This document shows positions 1 to 8,274 of a DNA stretch of 64,000 bases, piece after piece. How positions within the stretch are numbered: the stretch's first letter is position 1; each line of letters starts with the position of its first letter. The DNA is from Halosolutus amylolyticus (GTDB taxonomy: Archaea; Halobacteriota; Halobacteria; Halobacteriales; Natrialbaceae), in NCBI RefSeq assembly GCF_023566055.1, contig NZ_JALIQP010000001.1:828059-892058 (forward strand), given 5' to 3'. The translations under genes and the position numbers were made by a program. The notes under the pieces are model-generated. The model was not told where the DNA came from, did not search any database, and saw only the letters and a program-made list of their open reading frames with translations.

Positions 1-1
1 C

Positions 2-1429
2 TGTTCGCCGGACACCTGTACCTGCGGCGAGCAAACCGGTGCGGAGGCCGGGGCGGAGACACCGCCCGTCGCCACGGACGGGGCCGGCGTCACCAACGTC
101 GACGACCAGGGCTCGCTCGGTGAACTGGAGTTCACCGAACCCGCGGAAGACGTCAGCCAGGACGTCTACGACGACGCGCCCGACACCCGCGTCGGCGTCC
201 CGGATGGCGTCGACCTGGACACGCCGACGTATTCCATTCGATCGGAGATGAACGACATCGAGACGCCGGACGAGAAGACCTGGTTCATGGAACTGGACGA
301 GGCCGTCATCGACGAGGGCCGCTGTATCCAGTGTGGGACCTGCGTCGCCGCCTGTCCCTCGGACTCGATCGGCGTCGGCGAGGACGACCTGCCGGAACTC
401 GTGAAGATGTGCACCGGCTGTTCGCTCTGCTGGGACTTCTGTCCCCGCGGCGGGATGCGCTACGAGCGACAGTGGAAGATCACCGGCGGCGAGGACAACG
501 TCAAGGGCGCGGGCGACCCAATCACGGAGTTCTCCGCGCGCGTCGAGGACGACTGGACCGACGCGGCCCAGGACGGCGGCGTCGTCACCGGCATCCTCGC
601 GACGCTACTCGAGGAAGGGGAGATCGACGGCGCGCTGATCGCGACCGAGAGCGACGAGGAGGCCTGGAAGGCCGAGAGCTTCCTCGCGACGACCCAGGAG
701 GAACTGATCGAGAACGCGGGCACCGTCTACAACCAGACGCTCGCGCTCGGCAACCTCGATCTCGGCCAGTGGGAGCACAAACTCCCCGACAAAGACTGGG
801 ACGACCTCAGCCTCGCGCTGGTCGGCACCCCCTGCGAGATCGAGGGCATCCGCGCCCTGCAGGACTTCGAGTGGGACTACCAGGCCCAGAACGAGGGCAT
901 CCGCGCGGTCGAGTACACGATCGCGCTGATGTGTACGAAGAACTTCAATTACTACAGCCTCATGGGCGAGCAACTGGAGGATCAGCGCGGCGTCTCGCCC
1001 GAGGAGATCGGCAAGATGGACGTCCTCCACGGCAAACTGATGGTCTACGACCACGACGGCGAGATGATCGTCGAGGAGGACATCGAGAACTTCCACGACG
1101 CCGCGCTCAAGGGCTGTGACGAGTGCGCGGACTTCACCGGCTTCTGTGCCGACGTCACCGTCGGCTCCGTCGGCTCGAGCGACGAGTACTCCAGCGTCAT
1201 CGTCCGCACCGAACAGGGAGTGAACGCGTGGGAACTCACCGAGCCGAAACTCGACTACCACGACCTGGAGGACAAGAGTGCGGTCGGCAAACTTCAGGGC
1301 TGGGACAAGAAGAAGGCCTTCGAGAGCCTCGATCGGCCGTTCGATCCCGACGCGCCCCGGTTCATCGACTACACCGACCACGCCGAGAACTACGGCACCG
1401 CGTTGAACCCCCACGATCAGGGGCACTGA
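2..1429 (+). CDS. Coenzyme F420 hydrogenase/dehydrogenase beta-subunit (FrhB-like) iron-sulfur protein, 5' partial
   Basis: The reading frame is open from base 2, so the true start lies left of the window; the first in-frame ATG (248) is probably internal, because the 82 codons before it have the same acidic GC-rich composition and include cysteines (CSPDTCTCG). Two ferredoxin-type clusters are visible, CIQCGTCVAACP and CTGCSLCWDFCP, each CxxCxxCxxxCP and expected to bind [4Fe-4S]. They are followed by the FrhB-type domain with the late cysteine set CDECADFTGFC and VGSVGS. FrhB-family proteins move electrons between F420 or another partner and iron-sulfur centres in the cytoplasm; the partner here cannot be told. 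No hydrogenase large or small subunit is adjacent inside the window. Confidence 0.82.
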   Translation, partial: CSPDTCTCGEQTGAEAGAETPPVATDGAGVTNVDDQGSLGELEFTEPAEDVSQDVYDDAPDTRVGVPDGVDLDTPTYSIRSEMNDIETPDEKTWFMELDEAVIDEGRCIQCGTCVAACPSDSIGVGEDDLPELVKMCTGCSLCWDFCPRGGMRYERQWKITGGEDNVKGAGDPITEFSARVEDDWTDAAQDGGVVTGILATLLEEGEIDGALIATESDEEAWKAESFLATTQEELIENAGTVYNQTLALGNLDLGQWEHKLPDKDWDDLSLALVGTPCEIEGIRALQDFEWDYQAQNEGIRAVEYTIALMCTKNFNYYSLMGEQLEDQRGVSPEEIGKMDVLHGKLMVYDHDGEMIVEEDIENFHDAALKGCDECADFTGFCADVTVGSVGSSDEYSSVIVRTEQGVNAWELTEPKLDYHDLEDKSAVGKLQGWDKKKAFESLDRPFDPDAPRFIDYTDHAENYGTALNPHDQGH

Positions 1430-1536
1430 CGCTGGGCTCCACGATCGGGGCCACTCGCCTCCTGCCGGCGGCGCATCCGAGAGACGAGCCATTCAAGTCT
1501 GTGCGGTTATCACAATATTACACAGGCTACTATCGA

Positions 1537-1809
1537 ATGAGCGTCCAACGAGAAGTGGAAACCGGCGGTAAATCGGCCCGGCGCATCGCCGGGGTCGTAA
1601 CGGGTGTATTCAGCGCCCTCGTGTTGCTCGCGGCCGCTTCGTACTCCGTCATCGTCTCCGTCGTGAACTGGGTGACGGTCGGTTTCCTCGCCTACCCCGT
1701 TAGCGGCGTCGCACCGTTCGTGGTCATCAGTGGCGCAATACTGACCATGCCGATCGTCATCCCGACCGTGCTGGTCACGGTGAAGATCCTGGACGATAGT
1801 AGCCACTGA
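1537..1809 (+). CDS. Small two-helix membrane protein, unknown function
   Basis: A 90-residue protein beginning MSVQREVETGG. The start is the ATG at 1537; the frame is open far upstream only as a shadow of the preceding gene. Two hydrophobic stretches are seen, roughly residues 17-44 and 50-82, with an Arg/Lys-rich N-terminus that predicts a cytoplasmic N-terminus. An AT-rich stretch (TATCACAATATTAC, about 1507-1520) lies 20-30 bases before the ATG and could be the TATA box of a leaderless transcript. I recognise no family. Confidence 0.55.
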   Translation: MSVQREVETGGKSARRIAGVVTGVFSALVLLAAASYSVIVSVVNWVTVGFLAYPVSGVAPFVVISGAILTMPIVIPTVLVTVKILDDSSH

Positions 1810-2027
1810 AACGAGTTACACACTGATCGCAAAGCCGTCCTGCGATCAGGTGTGCATTGACTTTCAGTGGCTACGATAGCTCGTCCGGGCTTCCCCGGAC
1901 GACCCGATCGAGGCGCGGTGATGCCCCTCTTCGTTCGTCGACGGCTCGGTCGATCCGACTCGACCCGCCACGACGGCCGGGTACGGAAGTCGCCGACTTA
2001 TTGAGGGGCTACTGCGTAACGAGTGGT

Positions 2028-2993
2028 ATGTCCCGCGGCATCGGCGAGTTCGGCCCGATCCAGGAGTTCGTCCCCGAGTGGGCGGCGGTCGTCGTCGCGC
2101 TCGTGACGCAACTGGGCGACGTCTGGTTTCTCTCCCTCATCGTCGGCGCTCTCTACTGGGTTTCCGCGCGGGAGGACCGCGAGCGGGCCGCCGTGTTCGT
2201 CGGCCTCCCGCTGATCGGCCTCTCGGTCGTCACCGGGCTGAAATACGTGTTCGCACTCCCGCGACCGGACCGTCCGCTGGCGCAACTCGAGACGGTACCG
2301 GTGCTGGCCCAGCCGCTCTACGAGGCCACCGCCTACGCCAGCGGCTACGGGTTCCCGAGCGGCCACGCGATGATGACGACGGTGGTCTACGGCTACCTGG
2401 CACTGGCGCTGTCGGTCGGGACGGCCCGCCAGCGCGTCGCCGGTGCGGCGGCCCTGGTCGCGGCGGTCTGTCTCTCGCGGGTCGCCCTCGGCGTCCACTA
2501 CCTCGTCGACGTGCTCGCCGGCGTCCTGGTCGGTCTCGCGGTCCTCCTCGTGACGACCCGGCTCCTGGCCCGGTACCGGACCGAAGCGGGCACCGTCGTG
2601 TTCGCGCTGGCGATCGGCGCGAGCGCGTTCGCCGTCGTCTCCAGTGGCGGCGATCCGGACGCCGTCTTGCTCCTCGGGGCCTCGCTCGGCGCGTTTGGTG
2701 CGTGGCAACTGCTCCGCCTCGCGTCGGCGCTGTCCGCGGCCGATCGGCCGGCCGACGATCGGCGGTCGCTGGTCGCCAGGGGGGTGCTCGCGGTCGCCGC
2801 GTTCGTTCCCCTGCTCGCCGCACCCGTGTTCGTTCTCCCGCCGTCGGTGCCCGCGCTGGGCGGTGCGATCGGCCTCGCGGTCGCCGTTGGCGTTGCGGTT
2901 CCCGTCGCGAGACACTCCGATCCCGTAACGGAGGGGTTGCGAACCCTTCCCGGCGCGTGCTGGCGGCGCGTCGCCGTCGCGTTCCGGCGGTAG
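2028..2993 (+). CDS. PAP2-family phosphatase, integral membrane
   Basis: A 321-residue polytopic membrane protein. The three PAP2 signature blocks appear in order: KYVFALPRPDRP (K-x6-RP), the central FPSGHAMM (PSGH), and SRVALGVHYLVDVLAG (SR-x5-H-x3-D), supplying the catalytic histidines and aspartate. Family members remove phosphate from lipid phosphates or isoprenyl pyrophosphates at the outer membrane face. After the PAP2 core, four or more hydrophobic segments form a C-terminal extension. The ATG at 2028 is chosen because the family sequence begins there and a TATA-like CTTATTG sits about 30 bases upstream; the longer upstream frame is Arg-rich and not protein-like. The substrate is unknown. 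Confidence 0.85.
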   Translation: MSRGIGEFGPIQEFVPEWAAVVVALVTQLGDVWFLSLIVGALYWVSAREDRERAAVFVGLPLIGLSVVTGLKYVFALPRPDRPLAQLETVPVLAQPLYEATAYASGYGFPSGHAMMTTVVYGYLALALSVGTARQRVAGAAALVAAVCLSRVALGVHYLVDVLAGVLVGLAVLLVTTRLLARYRTEAGTVVFALAIGASAFAVVSSGGDPDAVLLLGASLGAFGAWQLLRLASALSAADRPADDRRSLVARGVLAVAAFVPLLAAPVFVLPPSVPALGGAIGLAVAVGVAVPVARHSDPVTEGLRTLPGACWRRVAVAFRR

Positions 2994-3089
2994 GCGGCGC
3001 GGTCCGTCGAGCGCGCTGTGCGGTATTTCTGTTCTCCGACCCGATTCTCGTTCGGCGCGCTTATCCCTCGATCGGTCGAACGCGCGAGC

Positions 3090-3704
3090 ATGTCCCACCG
3101 AATCCGGATCGCGTCCCCCGACGACGCGGCCGCCGTCCGGGAGATCTACGCCCCGTTCTGCGAGTCGTCGTCGGTCACCTTCGAGGAGGACGCGCCGACC
3201 GCGGCCGAGATGGCCGATCGGATCGAATCCACGCTCGAGACCCATCCGTGGCTGGTCTGCGAACGCGACGGCGCGGTCGTCGGCTACGCCTACGCGGGCC
3301 CGTTGCGCAAGCGCCGCGCCTACGGGTGGCTCGTCGAACTCTCCGTGTACGTCTCGACGGACGCGCGCCGATCGGGCGTCGGCCGGGCGCTCTACGAGTC
3401 GCTGTTCGCGATCCTCGAGCGGCAGGGGTTCCTGGACGCCTACGCCGTGACGACGCTCCCCAATCCCGCGACGGTGCGGTTCCACGAACGGCTCGGTTTC
3501 GAGCGCGTCGTCGACTTCCCCGCGATGGGATACACGCAGGACGCGTGGCACGACGTGGCGTGGTGGCGGCGATCGATCGCCGAGAAGCCGGCCGATCCCG
3601 ATCGGCCGACGGCGTTTGCGGCGCTTCGCGACGATTCCGCCGACTCCCTCGCCTCGCTGGTAGCGGCCGGCGAAGACGAACTCGAGTTCGAGCGCGTACC
3701 CTAG
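3090..3704 (+). CDS. GNAT N-acetyltransferase, phosphinothricin-acetyltransferase-like
   Basis: A 204-residue protein. It begins IRIASPDDAAAVREIYAPF, the usual opening of the PAT/bar-like subgroup, followed by SSVTFEEDAPTA. The acetyl-CoA-binding block VYVSTDARRSGVGRALYESL contains the R/Q-x-x-G-x-G/A core, and NPATVRFHERLGFERV is the conserved motif B region. The C-terminal 30 residues are an acidic extension not needed by the fold. The stop overlaps the convergent dehalogenase gene by four bases. The acceptor substrate cannot be assigned from sequence. Confidence 0.83.
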   Translation: MSHRIRIASPDDAAAVREIYAPFCESSSVTFEEDAPTAAEMADRIESTLETHPWLVCERDGAVVGYAYAGPLRKRRAYGWLVELSVYVSTDARRSGVGRALYESLFAILERQGFLDAYAVTTLPNPATVRFHERLGFERVVDFPAMGYTQDAWHDVAWWRRSIAEKPADPDRPTAFAALRDDSADSLASLVAAGEDELEFERVP

Positions 3705-4390
3705 ACGCCGAGTTCGGCCGCCAGTTCGTCGATCGTCTCGATCGTCAGGTCCGGGTCGGAGCCGAACGGCTCCCAGGGAGTCCCTTTCCGATCGAGGCGG
3801 ACGCCCTGCATCCCGGCGTGGATCGCCCCCTGGACGTCGAACCAGAGCGCGGCGACGTGGGCGATCTGCTGGATCGGCGTACCGGTCCGGCCCGCGGCGT
3901 GGCGGTAGAGGTCGGCGTCGGGTTTGAACGTCGCGCGTTCGTGGGCGCTGATCGTGTCCTCGACGAGATCGCCGATCTCGGCGCTCTCGACCATCGATGC
4001 GAGCATCTCGGGGTTCCCGTTCGAGAGGACGTAACAGTCGTAGCCGCCGTCCCGCAGTCGTTCGATGCCGTCGCGGACGTCGTCGAAGACCTCGAGGTCG
4101 TGGTAGGTCGCGAGGATCGCCTCGCGTTCGTCTTCGGTGGCCTCGACTCCGTGCACCGCGAGCGCGTACGCGAGCGCGTCGCGGTTGACGTCGTAGAACC
4201 GTTTGTAGTTCCCGAGGTGGTTGCCGACGAGAGTGTACTGCATCGATCGCTCGCGCCACGTTTTCGAGATCGGTTCCGGATCGCCGACGTCGGGGTGGTC
4301 CCCGAGCGCGGATTCGACCGCGTCGACGTCGACGAGGGTGCTGTAGGAGTCGAACGTGATCGTCGTGACGAGGTCCGGATCGAACGCCAT
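3701..4390 (-). CDS. Haloacid dehalogenase, type II (HAD superfamily)
   Basis: A 229-residue HAD hydrolase. Motif I is ITFDSYSTLVDVDA, with the nucleophile Asp in F-D-S-Y-S-T-L, typical of type II L-2-haloacid dehalogenases (FDxYGTL). Motif II is CYVLSNGNPEML, the Lys motif is FKPDADLYRHA, and motif III is in AALWFDVQGAIHAGM. The usual N/S-x-x-x-D pattern near motif III is modified, so catalysis on haloacids is inferred from family only; a general phosphatase-like role is possible. The start is the ATG at 4390, where the family begins. It ends in a four-base overlap with the convergent GNAT gene. Confidence 0.8.
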   Translation of the reverse strand: MAFDPDLVTTITFDSYSTLVDVDAVESALGDHPDVGDPEPISKTWRERSMQYTLVGNHLGNYKRFYDVNRDALAYALAVHGVEATEDEREAILATYHDLEVFDDVRDGIERLRDGGYDCYVLSNGNPEMLASMVESAEIGDLVEDTISAHERATFKPDADLYRHAAGRTGTPIQQIAHVAALWFDVQGAIHAGMQGVRLDRKGTPWEPFGSDPDLTIETIDELAAELGV

Positions 4391-4515
4391 AGGGGGTGTA
4401 CGACGGTGGAGATGAAGAACGTGAGTCCGCCGGTGGATCGAAATTTGCAGGTTGCCGGCTCTCGGTCGACTCCCCAACCGAAGCCGCTTTGTGCGATTAC
4501 CGACTGATATCAGCC

Positions 4516-5181
4516 ATGAATCCATCGAACTGGCGGACCTACCTCGTCACCCAGGAGTCGCTCTCGGCGGGCCGATCGACCCGCGATATCGTCCGGGCGT
4601 CGATCGACGGCGGCGTCGACGTCGTCCAGTTACGCGAGAAGGAGACGCCGACGAAGTGGCGGTACGAACTCGGGCTCGAACTGCGCGAACTGACCGCCGA
4701 GGCGGACGTCGACCTGATCGTCAACGATCGGGTCGACATCGCGCGGGCGATCGACGCCGACGGCGTCCACGTCGGCCAGTCCGACCTCCCGGTCGACGTC
4801 GCGCGGGATCTGCTGGGGTCGAACGCGATCGTCGGCTGTTCGGCCTCGACGGTCGACGAAGCCAGACGGGCGGAAACCGACGGTGCGGACTACCTCGGCG
4901 TCGGAACGATCTACGGGACGACCTCGAAGGACGTCGACGCGGAGCAAGACGGCGTCGGTCCCGAGCGGATCGCCGAGATCACCGACGCGGTCTCGATCCC
5001 CGTCGTCGGGATCGGCGGTATCACGGCCGAGAACGCCGCCCCGGTCGTCGAGGCGGGTGCTGCCGGCGTGTCGGTCATCTCCGAGATTACGGGGGCCGAC
5101 GATCCGCAGGCCGCGACGGCGGCCCTCGCCAGGGCCGTCGAAAAGGGGAAGCGTTCGGCGAGCGGAGGGGAGCGCGTATGA
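4516..5181 (+). CDS. thiE: Thiamine-phosphate synthase ThiE
   Basis: A 221-residue TIM-barrel protein. Diagnostic blocks: VVQLREKETPT (pyrophosphate and pyrimidine site), LIVNDRVDIARAIDADGVHV with the adjoining GQSDLP, GCSASTVDEA, YLGVGTIYGTTSK, and the phosphate-binding PVVGIGGITAENAAPV. It joins HMP-PP with thiazole phosphate to give thiamine monophosphate in the cytoplasm. It is followed by thiM with an ATGA overlap, so the two thiazole-handling steps are translated together. No TPP riboswitch-like structure was recognised in the 125 bases before the start. Confidence 0.95.
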   Translation: MNPSNWRTYLVTQESLSAGRSTRDIVRASIDGGVDVVQLREKETPTKWRYELGLELRELTAEADVDLIVNDRVDIARAIDADGVHVGQSDLPVDVARDLLGSNAIVGCSASTVDEARRAETDGADYLGVGTIYGTTSKDVDAEQDGVGPERIAEITDAVSIPVVGIGGITAENAAPVVEAGAAGVSVISEITGADDPQAATAALARAVEKGKRSASGGERV

Positions 5182-6017
5182 CCGACTCGAACGAGGCGGC
5201 CCTCACCGGCACGGCCCTCGCGGATTCGATCGAACGCCTCGCGGAGACGGAACCGCTGGTCCAGCACCTGACCAACGAGGTGACGATGAACGACGTCGCG
5301 AACCTCACGCTCCACTGGGACGCGCTCCCTGTGATGGCCGACTCGACCGGCGACGCCGGGGAGATGGCCGAACTCGCGAGCGCGGTCCTGTGCAACGTCG
5401 GGCAGGTCCCCGACTGGAAAGTCGAGGCCATGCACGAGGCCGCCGGGACGGCGACCGATCGGGGAATCCCGGTCGTCCTCGACCCCGTCGGCGTCGGCGC
5501 GACGCCGACCCGCCAGGCCGTCGCCGAGGCGCTCCTCTCCGAGATCGAGTTCGCCGTGATCAAGGGCAACTACGGCGAGATCAGCGCGCTCGCGGGCGTC
5601 GAGGCCGACGTCAAGGGCGTCGAGTCGATCGGCGACTACGAGGAGATCGAGGAGACGGCCCGATCGCTCGCCGCCTCGACCGGCGCGGTCGTCGTCGCGA
5701 GCGGCGTCGAGGACGTCGTCGCTGACGCCGATCGAGCGGTACGGCTCTCGGCGGGCCACGAGCGACTGAGCGAGGTCGTCGGCACCGGCTGCATGCTCGG
5801 CGCGACGATCGCGGCGTTTACCGGGGCGATCGAAGACCCGTACGCAGCCGCGGTCCACGGCACGCTCGCGTTCGGCATCGCCGGGGAGCGTGCGGCAGAT
5901 CAGCCACACGCCGGCCCGGCGAGCTACCGGACCGCCTTCCACGATACAGTGGCCGGGCTATCACCTGAAGCGGTGGCCGACGTCGACGTCGAGGACAGGG
6001 TGGAACGGCTCTCCTGA
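5178..6017 (+). CDS. thiM: Hydroxyethylthiazole kinase ThiM
   Basis: A 279-residue ribokinase-like enzyme that phosphorylates hydroxyethylthiazole for ThiE. Visible blocks: PLVQHLTNEVTMNDVANLTL (substrate pocket), VLDPVGVGATPTRQ, VIKGNYGEISALAG, and the anion hole with catalytic cysteine region VGTGCMLGATIAAF. The start overlaps the thiE stop (ATGA at 5178). Its stop codon lies inside the first copy of the palindromic repeat element at 6016-6098, which probably ends the transcript. Confidence 0.95.
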   Translation: MTDSNEAALTGTALADSIERLAETEPLVQHLTNEVTMNDVANLTLHWDALPVMADSTGDAGEMAELASAVLCNVGQVPDWKVEAMHEAAGTATDRGIPVVLDPVGVGATPTRQAVAEALLSEIEFAVIKGNYGEISALAGVEADVKGVESIGDYEEIEETARSLAASTGAVVVASGVEDVVADADRAVRLSAGHERLSEVVGTGCMLGATIAAFTGAIEDPYAAAVHGTLAFGIAGERAADQPHAGPASYRTAFHDTVAGLSPEAVADVDVEDRVERLS

Positions 6018-6098
6018 TACGGTTTCTGTACGCCATTTCCGGCGCAACCGCGATCCGGGCGCCGGTTGCGCCGGTACATCGGTACAGCAATCCGTATG
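6016..6098. repeat. Palindromic repeat element, copy A
   Basis: An 83-base near-palindrome that begins in the thiM stop. Inner arms CCGGCGCAACCG and CGGTTGCGCCGG are perfectly complementary (12 bp) around a 12-base loop. Outer arms GATACGGTTTCTGTAC and GTACAGCAATCCGTAT pair with small mismatches. Related copies are at 27610-27692 and 32427-32510. All three lie at the 3' ends of genes, so the element may act as a terminator or be a MITE/REP-like repeat. Confidence 0.8.
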
Positions 6099-6176
6099 AG
6101 TCGAGTCCGCGTCGAGGTCCGTCGCCGGACCGCAACTTCTGCAACCGTTTTGTCGATCACCGACGAAGTTACACGT

Positions 6177-6446
6177 ATGACTCGCGAACACCTGACAGAT
6201 GCGGCCGAATCGCTCCGAACCGCAGCCGAAGCGGCCTCGGACAACGCGGCCGATCGACTCGAATCGCAGGCGGATCAGTTCGAGACGCTGGCGGACGCCG
6301 ATCGCGGTCCGGACCACGGCAAACTCGCGCGCCACGAGCACGTGCTCACCGAAATCGCCGACGAGGAGGGTGGCAACGTCGCCGACCACGTCGACACCGC
6401 GCTCGACTCGGTGCGGGCCTACCGGGAGACAGTCGAGGGGGTCTGA
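6177..6446 (+). CDS. Conserved haloarchaeal helical protein (DUF7553-like), unknown function
   Basis: An 89-residue, strongly acidic, all-helical-looking protein starting MTREHLTDAAESLRTAAEAA and ending RAYRETVEGV. Heptad-like spacing of Ala and Leu suggests a short helical bundle. The ATG at 6177 is taken because the frame upstream runs back into the palindromic repeat. From memory it resembles a haloarchaea-only family of small helical proteins; I cannot name a function. It faces the convergent rubrerythrin-like gene. Confidence 0.65.
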   Translation: MTREHLTDAAESLRTAAEAASDNAADRLESQADQFETLADADRGPDHGKLARHEHVLTEIADEEGGNVADHVDTALDSVRAYRETVEGV

Positions 6447-6485
6447 TCGCTCGCCAGCGCTGGAACAGGCTCGATCGCCGCGCGA

Positions 6486-7121
6486 TCAGCAGACCGGCTT
6501 CGGGTTCGCACCCATCGCCTCCAGGTTCTCGACGTACTCGTCGTAGGCGGCCTCGATCGCGCCGCTCGCGGCCTCGAGCGCCCGCTCTTCGTCAGCGTCG
6601 CTCTCACAGACGGTCTCGAGGAGGTCCGCGGCGCGATCGAGTTGCTCGTCCAGGTCGTCGCCGAACTCGCGGAAGACCCCTGCCGTCTGGGGGTCGGCGT
6701 CGCCGACGAAGTAGCCGACGACCTGGTCCTTCGATCGCTGGCTCGCGAGGATCCGGCCGATCAGCGCGCCGACGCGATCGATCGTCGACTCGCGGCCTCG
6801 CAGGTATTCGTGGAGTTCGGGAACGGAAGCCGGCTCGTAGGAGTCGGTCCCGAGTTCGTCGAGGACGGTCTCGTAGTGGCCCTGTTCCTCCTCGGCCGTC
6901 CGCTCGAACGCCTCGTGGGCCGCGTCGTGGTCCTCGTCGTCGGCCCACCCGCTGAAGGTCTGCCAGGCGGCGTGTTCGGCGTCGGCGGTCGCCTCCAGTA
7001 CGGGGCCGGTATCGATGTCCCCGCCGGTATCGGCGTAGAGGGACTTCGAGGAGCCGAGCCGCGAGAGCGCGGTCTGGTTTTCCTCGCGGACGGTCTCGAC
7101 GAACGCATCGGAATCGGTCAT
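6486..7121 (-). CDS. Rubrerythrin/ferritin-like diiron-domain protein
   Basis: A 211-residue helical protein starting MTDSDAFVETVREEN. The ferritin-like pattern is seen in ADAEHAAWQTFSGWA, then FERTAEEEQGHYETVL (E-x-x-x-x-H), which supply Glu/His residues for a diiron site. A later helix pair (FREFGDDLDEQLDRAADLL) completes a four-helix bundle. Rubrerythrins handle peroxide; haloarchaeal members lack the rubredoxin tail, as here, since only one Cys near position 190 and a C-terminal Cys are present. The start is ATG 7121 because the longer upstream frame is Arg-rich shadow sequence. A role in oxidative stress is inferred from family. Confidence 0.75.
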   Translation of the reverse strand: MTDSDAFVETVREENQTALSRLGSSKSLYADTGGDIDTGPVLEATADAEHAAWQTFSGWADDEDHDAAHEAFERTAEEEQGHYETVLDELGTDSYEPASVPELHEYLRGRESTIDRVGALIGRILASQRSKDQVVGYFVGDADPQTAGVFREFGDDLDEQLDRAADLLETVCESDADEERALEAASGAIEAAYDEYVENLEAMGANPKPVC

Positions 7122-7275
7122 GACGGGGTCTTCGACCGGATCCGAGTTAGGTCTGTCGCGATACCGGGCCGTCGCCGGCGCGAAACTGTCTGACCGGGGT
7201 ACGACGGGTCGTCTTCGCCACTGGGACCGGTTCCGATCGGTCGGTACTTTACGATCGCCTCGAAAGCACCCGTCC

Positions 7276-7719
7276 ATGAGACTACGCCGTCCGCGCCGGC
7301 CGCGCGAGTTTCGACCGGCCGACTCCGCCCAGCAGATCGTCGGCGGATTCCTGCTCGCCGGCCCGTTCGTCGTCACCGAGGAGGTCTGGGACCTCGCGGG
7401 GAACATGAGCGTCCTGCAGGCGCTGGCGACGATCGCCGTCGTCTCCGCGATCGGCTACGGTGCTCTGTACACGGCCGACACGACTCGCGATCCGGACGCC
7501 GAACAGGAGGTCGCCGGCGTGCCGATCCGGTTCATCTCCCTGCTGTGTGTCGCGTTCGGCTCGGTGCTCATCCTCGCGCTCCTGTTCGACGCTCCCGACA
7601 CGTTCCTCGACGGGACCACGACGGCCGAGCGCGCGCTGACCACGTTCAAGGCCGTCAGCGTCGGCTCGGTGTTCAGCATCGTCGGCGCGGCGACGGCCGA
7701 CAGCGTCTTCTCGAAGTGA
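7276..7719 (+). CDS. DUF2391 (TIGR02587)-like integral membrane protein
   Basis: A 147-residue protein with three or four hydrophobic segments (about 25-45, 52-70, 90-108 and 125-143) and a basic N-terminus MRLRRPRRPREF. The segment QQIVGGFLLAGPFVVTEEVW matches my memory of the DUF2391/TIGR02587 membrane family found in haloarchaea and some bacteria. The ATG at 7276 starts the family-like sequence; the longer frame upstream is antisense shadow of the neighbouring gene. The function is unknown. Confidence 0.7.
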   Translation: MRLRRPRRPREFRPADSAQQIVGGFLLAGPFVVTEEVWDLAGNMSVLQALATIAVVSAIGYGALYTADTTRDPDAEQEVAGVPIRFISLLCVAFGSVLILALLFDAPDTFLDGTTTAERALTTFKAVSVGSVFSIVGAATADSVFSK

Positions 7720-7806
7720 TCGGTCGGGAACGGCGTCGAGGCCGGATCCGGAACGGTGCTCTCGGGACTTTGTTGTCCCCGCCCTGCTCCGAAACACGCT
7801 CCGGCT

Positions 7807-7854
7807 CCGTCACCGATCGTGCAAGGCGAACCGGGCCCGTCACCGATCGTACAA
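7807..7854. repeat. 18-bp direct repeat at the 3' end of a small membrane-protein gene
   Basis: CCGTCACCGATCGTGCAA (7807-7824) is repeated at 7837-7854 with one change (A for G). The second copy contains the stop and last codons (LYDR-stop) of the minus-strand gene; the first copy would encode LHDR-stop. This looks like a short tandem duplication of the gene end. Confidence 0.6.
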
Positions 7855-8052
7855 CATGAGCCATCCGAGAAACAGCACGATCGCGACGACGAGTATCAAC
7901 ACGAGCACCGCCTCCGAAACGACCTGTATCGATCCGGGGCCGATGTCGCCGACGCTGACGAACCCCGCGGCGAGCACGACGATCATGAACCCGAGCAGTT
8001 GGTTCGTGGCTTTGCGGCTGGATACCCACGACGTCCAGGACCCGTCTCCCAT
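7840..8052 (-). CDS. Small two-helix membrane protein
   Basis: A 70-residue protein: MGDGSWTSWVSSRKATN, then hydrophobic helices at about residues 18-36 and 43-66, ending in LYDR. The composition (Val/Leu/Ile/Gly-rich helices) fits a real haloarchaeal membrane protein. No family is recognised. The gene end lies in the direct repeat at 7837-7854. Confidence 0.6.
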   Translation of the reverse strand: MGDGSWTSWVSSRKATNQLLGFMIVVLAAGFVSVGDIGPGSIQVVSEAVLVLILVVAIVLFLGWLMLYDR

Positions 8053-8191
8053 CGTCTAGGAGATCTGACTCGAGTGTGGTAACGGTTCCGATCAGAACGT
8101 CGAGGGTCGATCGCGATTCACGTTCCCCGTTCCGGTACGAGGCCGGCTTCGCCCTGCTCGCGGGTCACGTTCGTTCCCCGCTCGCTATCTC

Positions 8192-8274
8192 GAGGCCTCG
8201 TTCGCTTCGCTCACTCGGCCTCGCCCTGCTCCGCTTCGAGGCGGACTCCTTCGCTACGCTCAGTCGTCCGCCTC
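8192..8274. terminator. Two successive hairpins after the sulfurtransferase gene
   Basis: First hairpin: GAGGCC (8192-8197) with GGCCTC (8217-8222). Second: GAGGCGGAC (8238-8246) with GTCCGCCTC (8266-8274), where the right arm lies inside the last codons of the minus-strand sulfurtransferase. Both loops contain the TTCGCT-type sequence often seen between haloarchaeal genes. The placement fits a terminator for the leftward gene; activity is inferred. Confidence 0.5.

Noticed and set aside
1998-4259. A 753-codon open frame on the minus strand
   Set aside because: It is antisense to the PAP2, GNAT and part of the dehalogenase genes, Arg/Gly/Asp-rich and without motifs; high GC makes such frames common.
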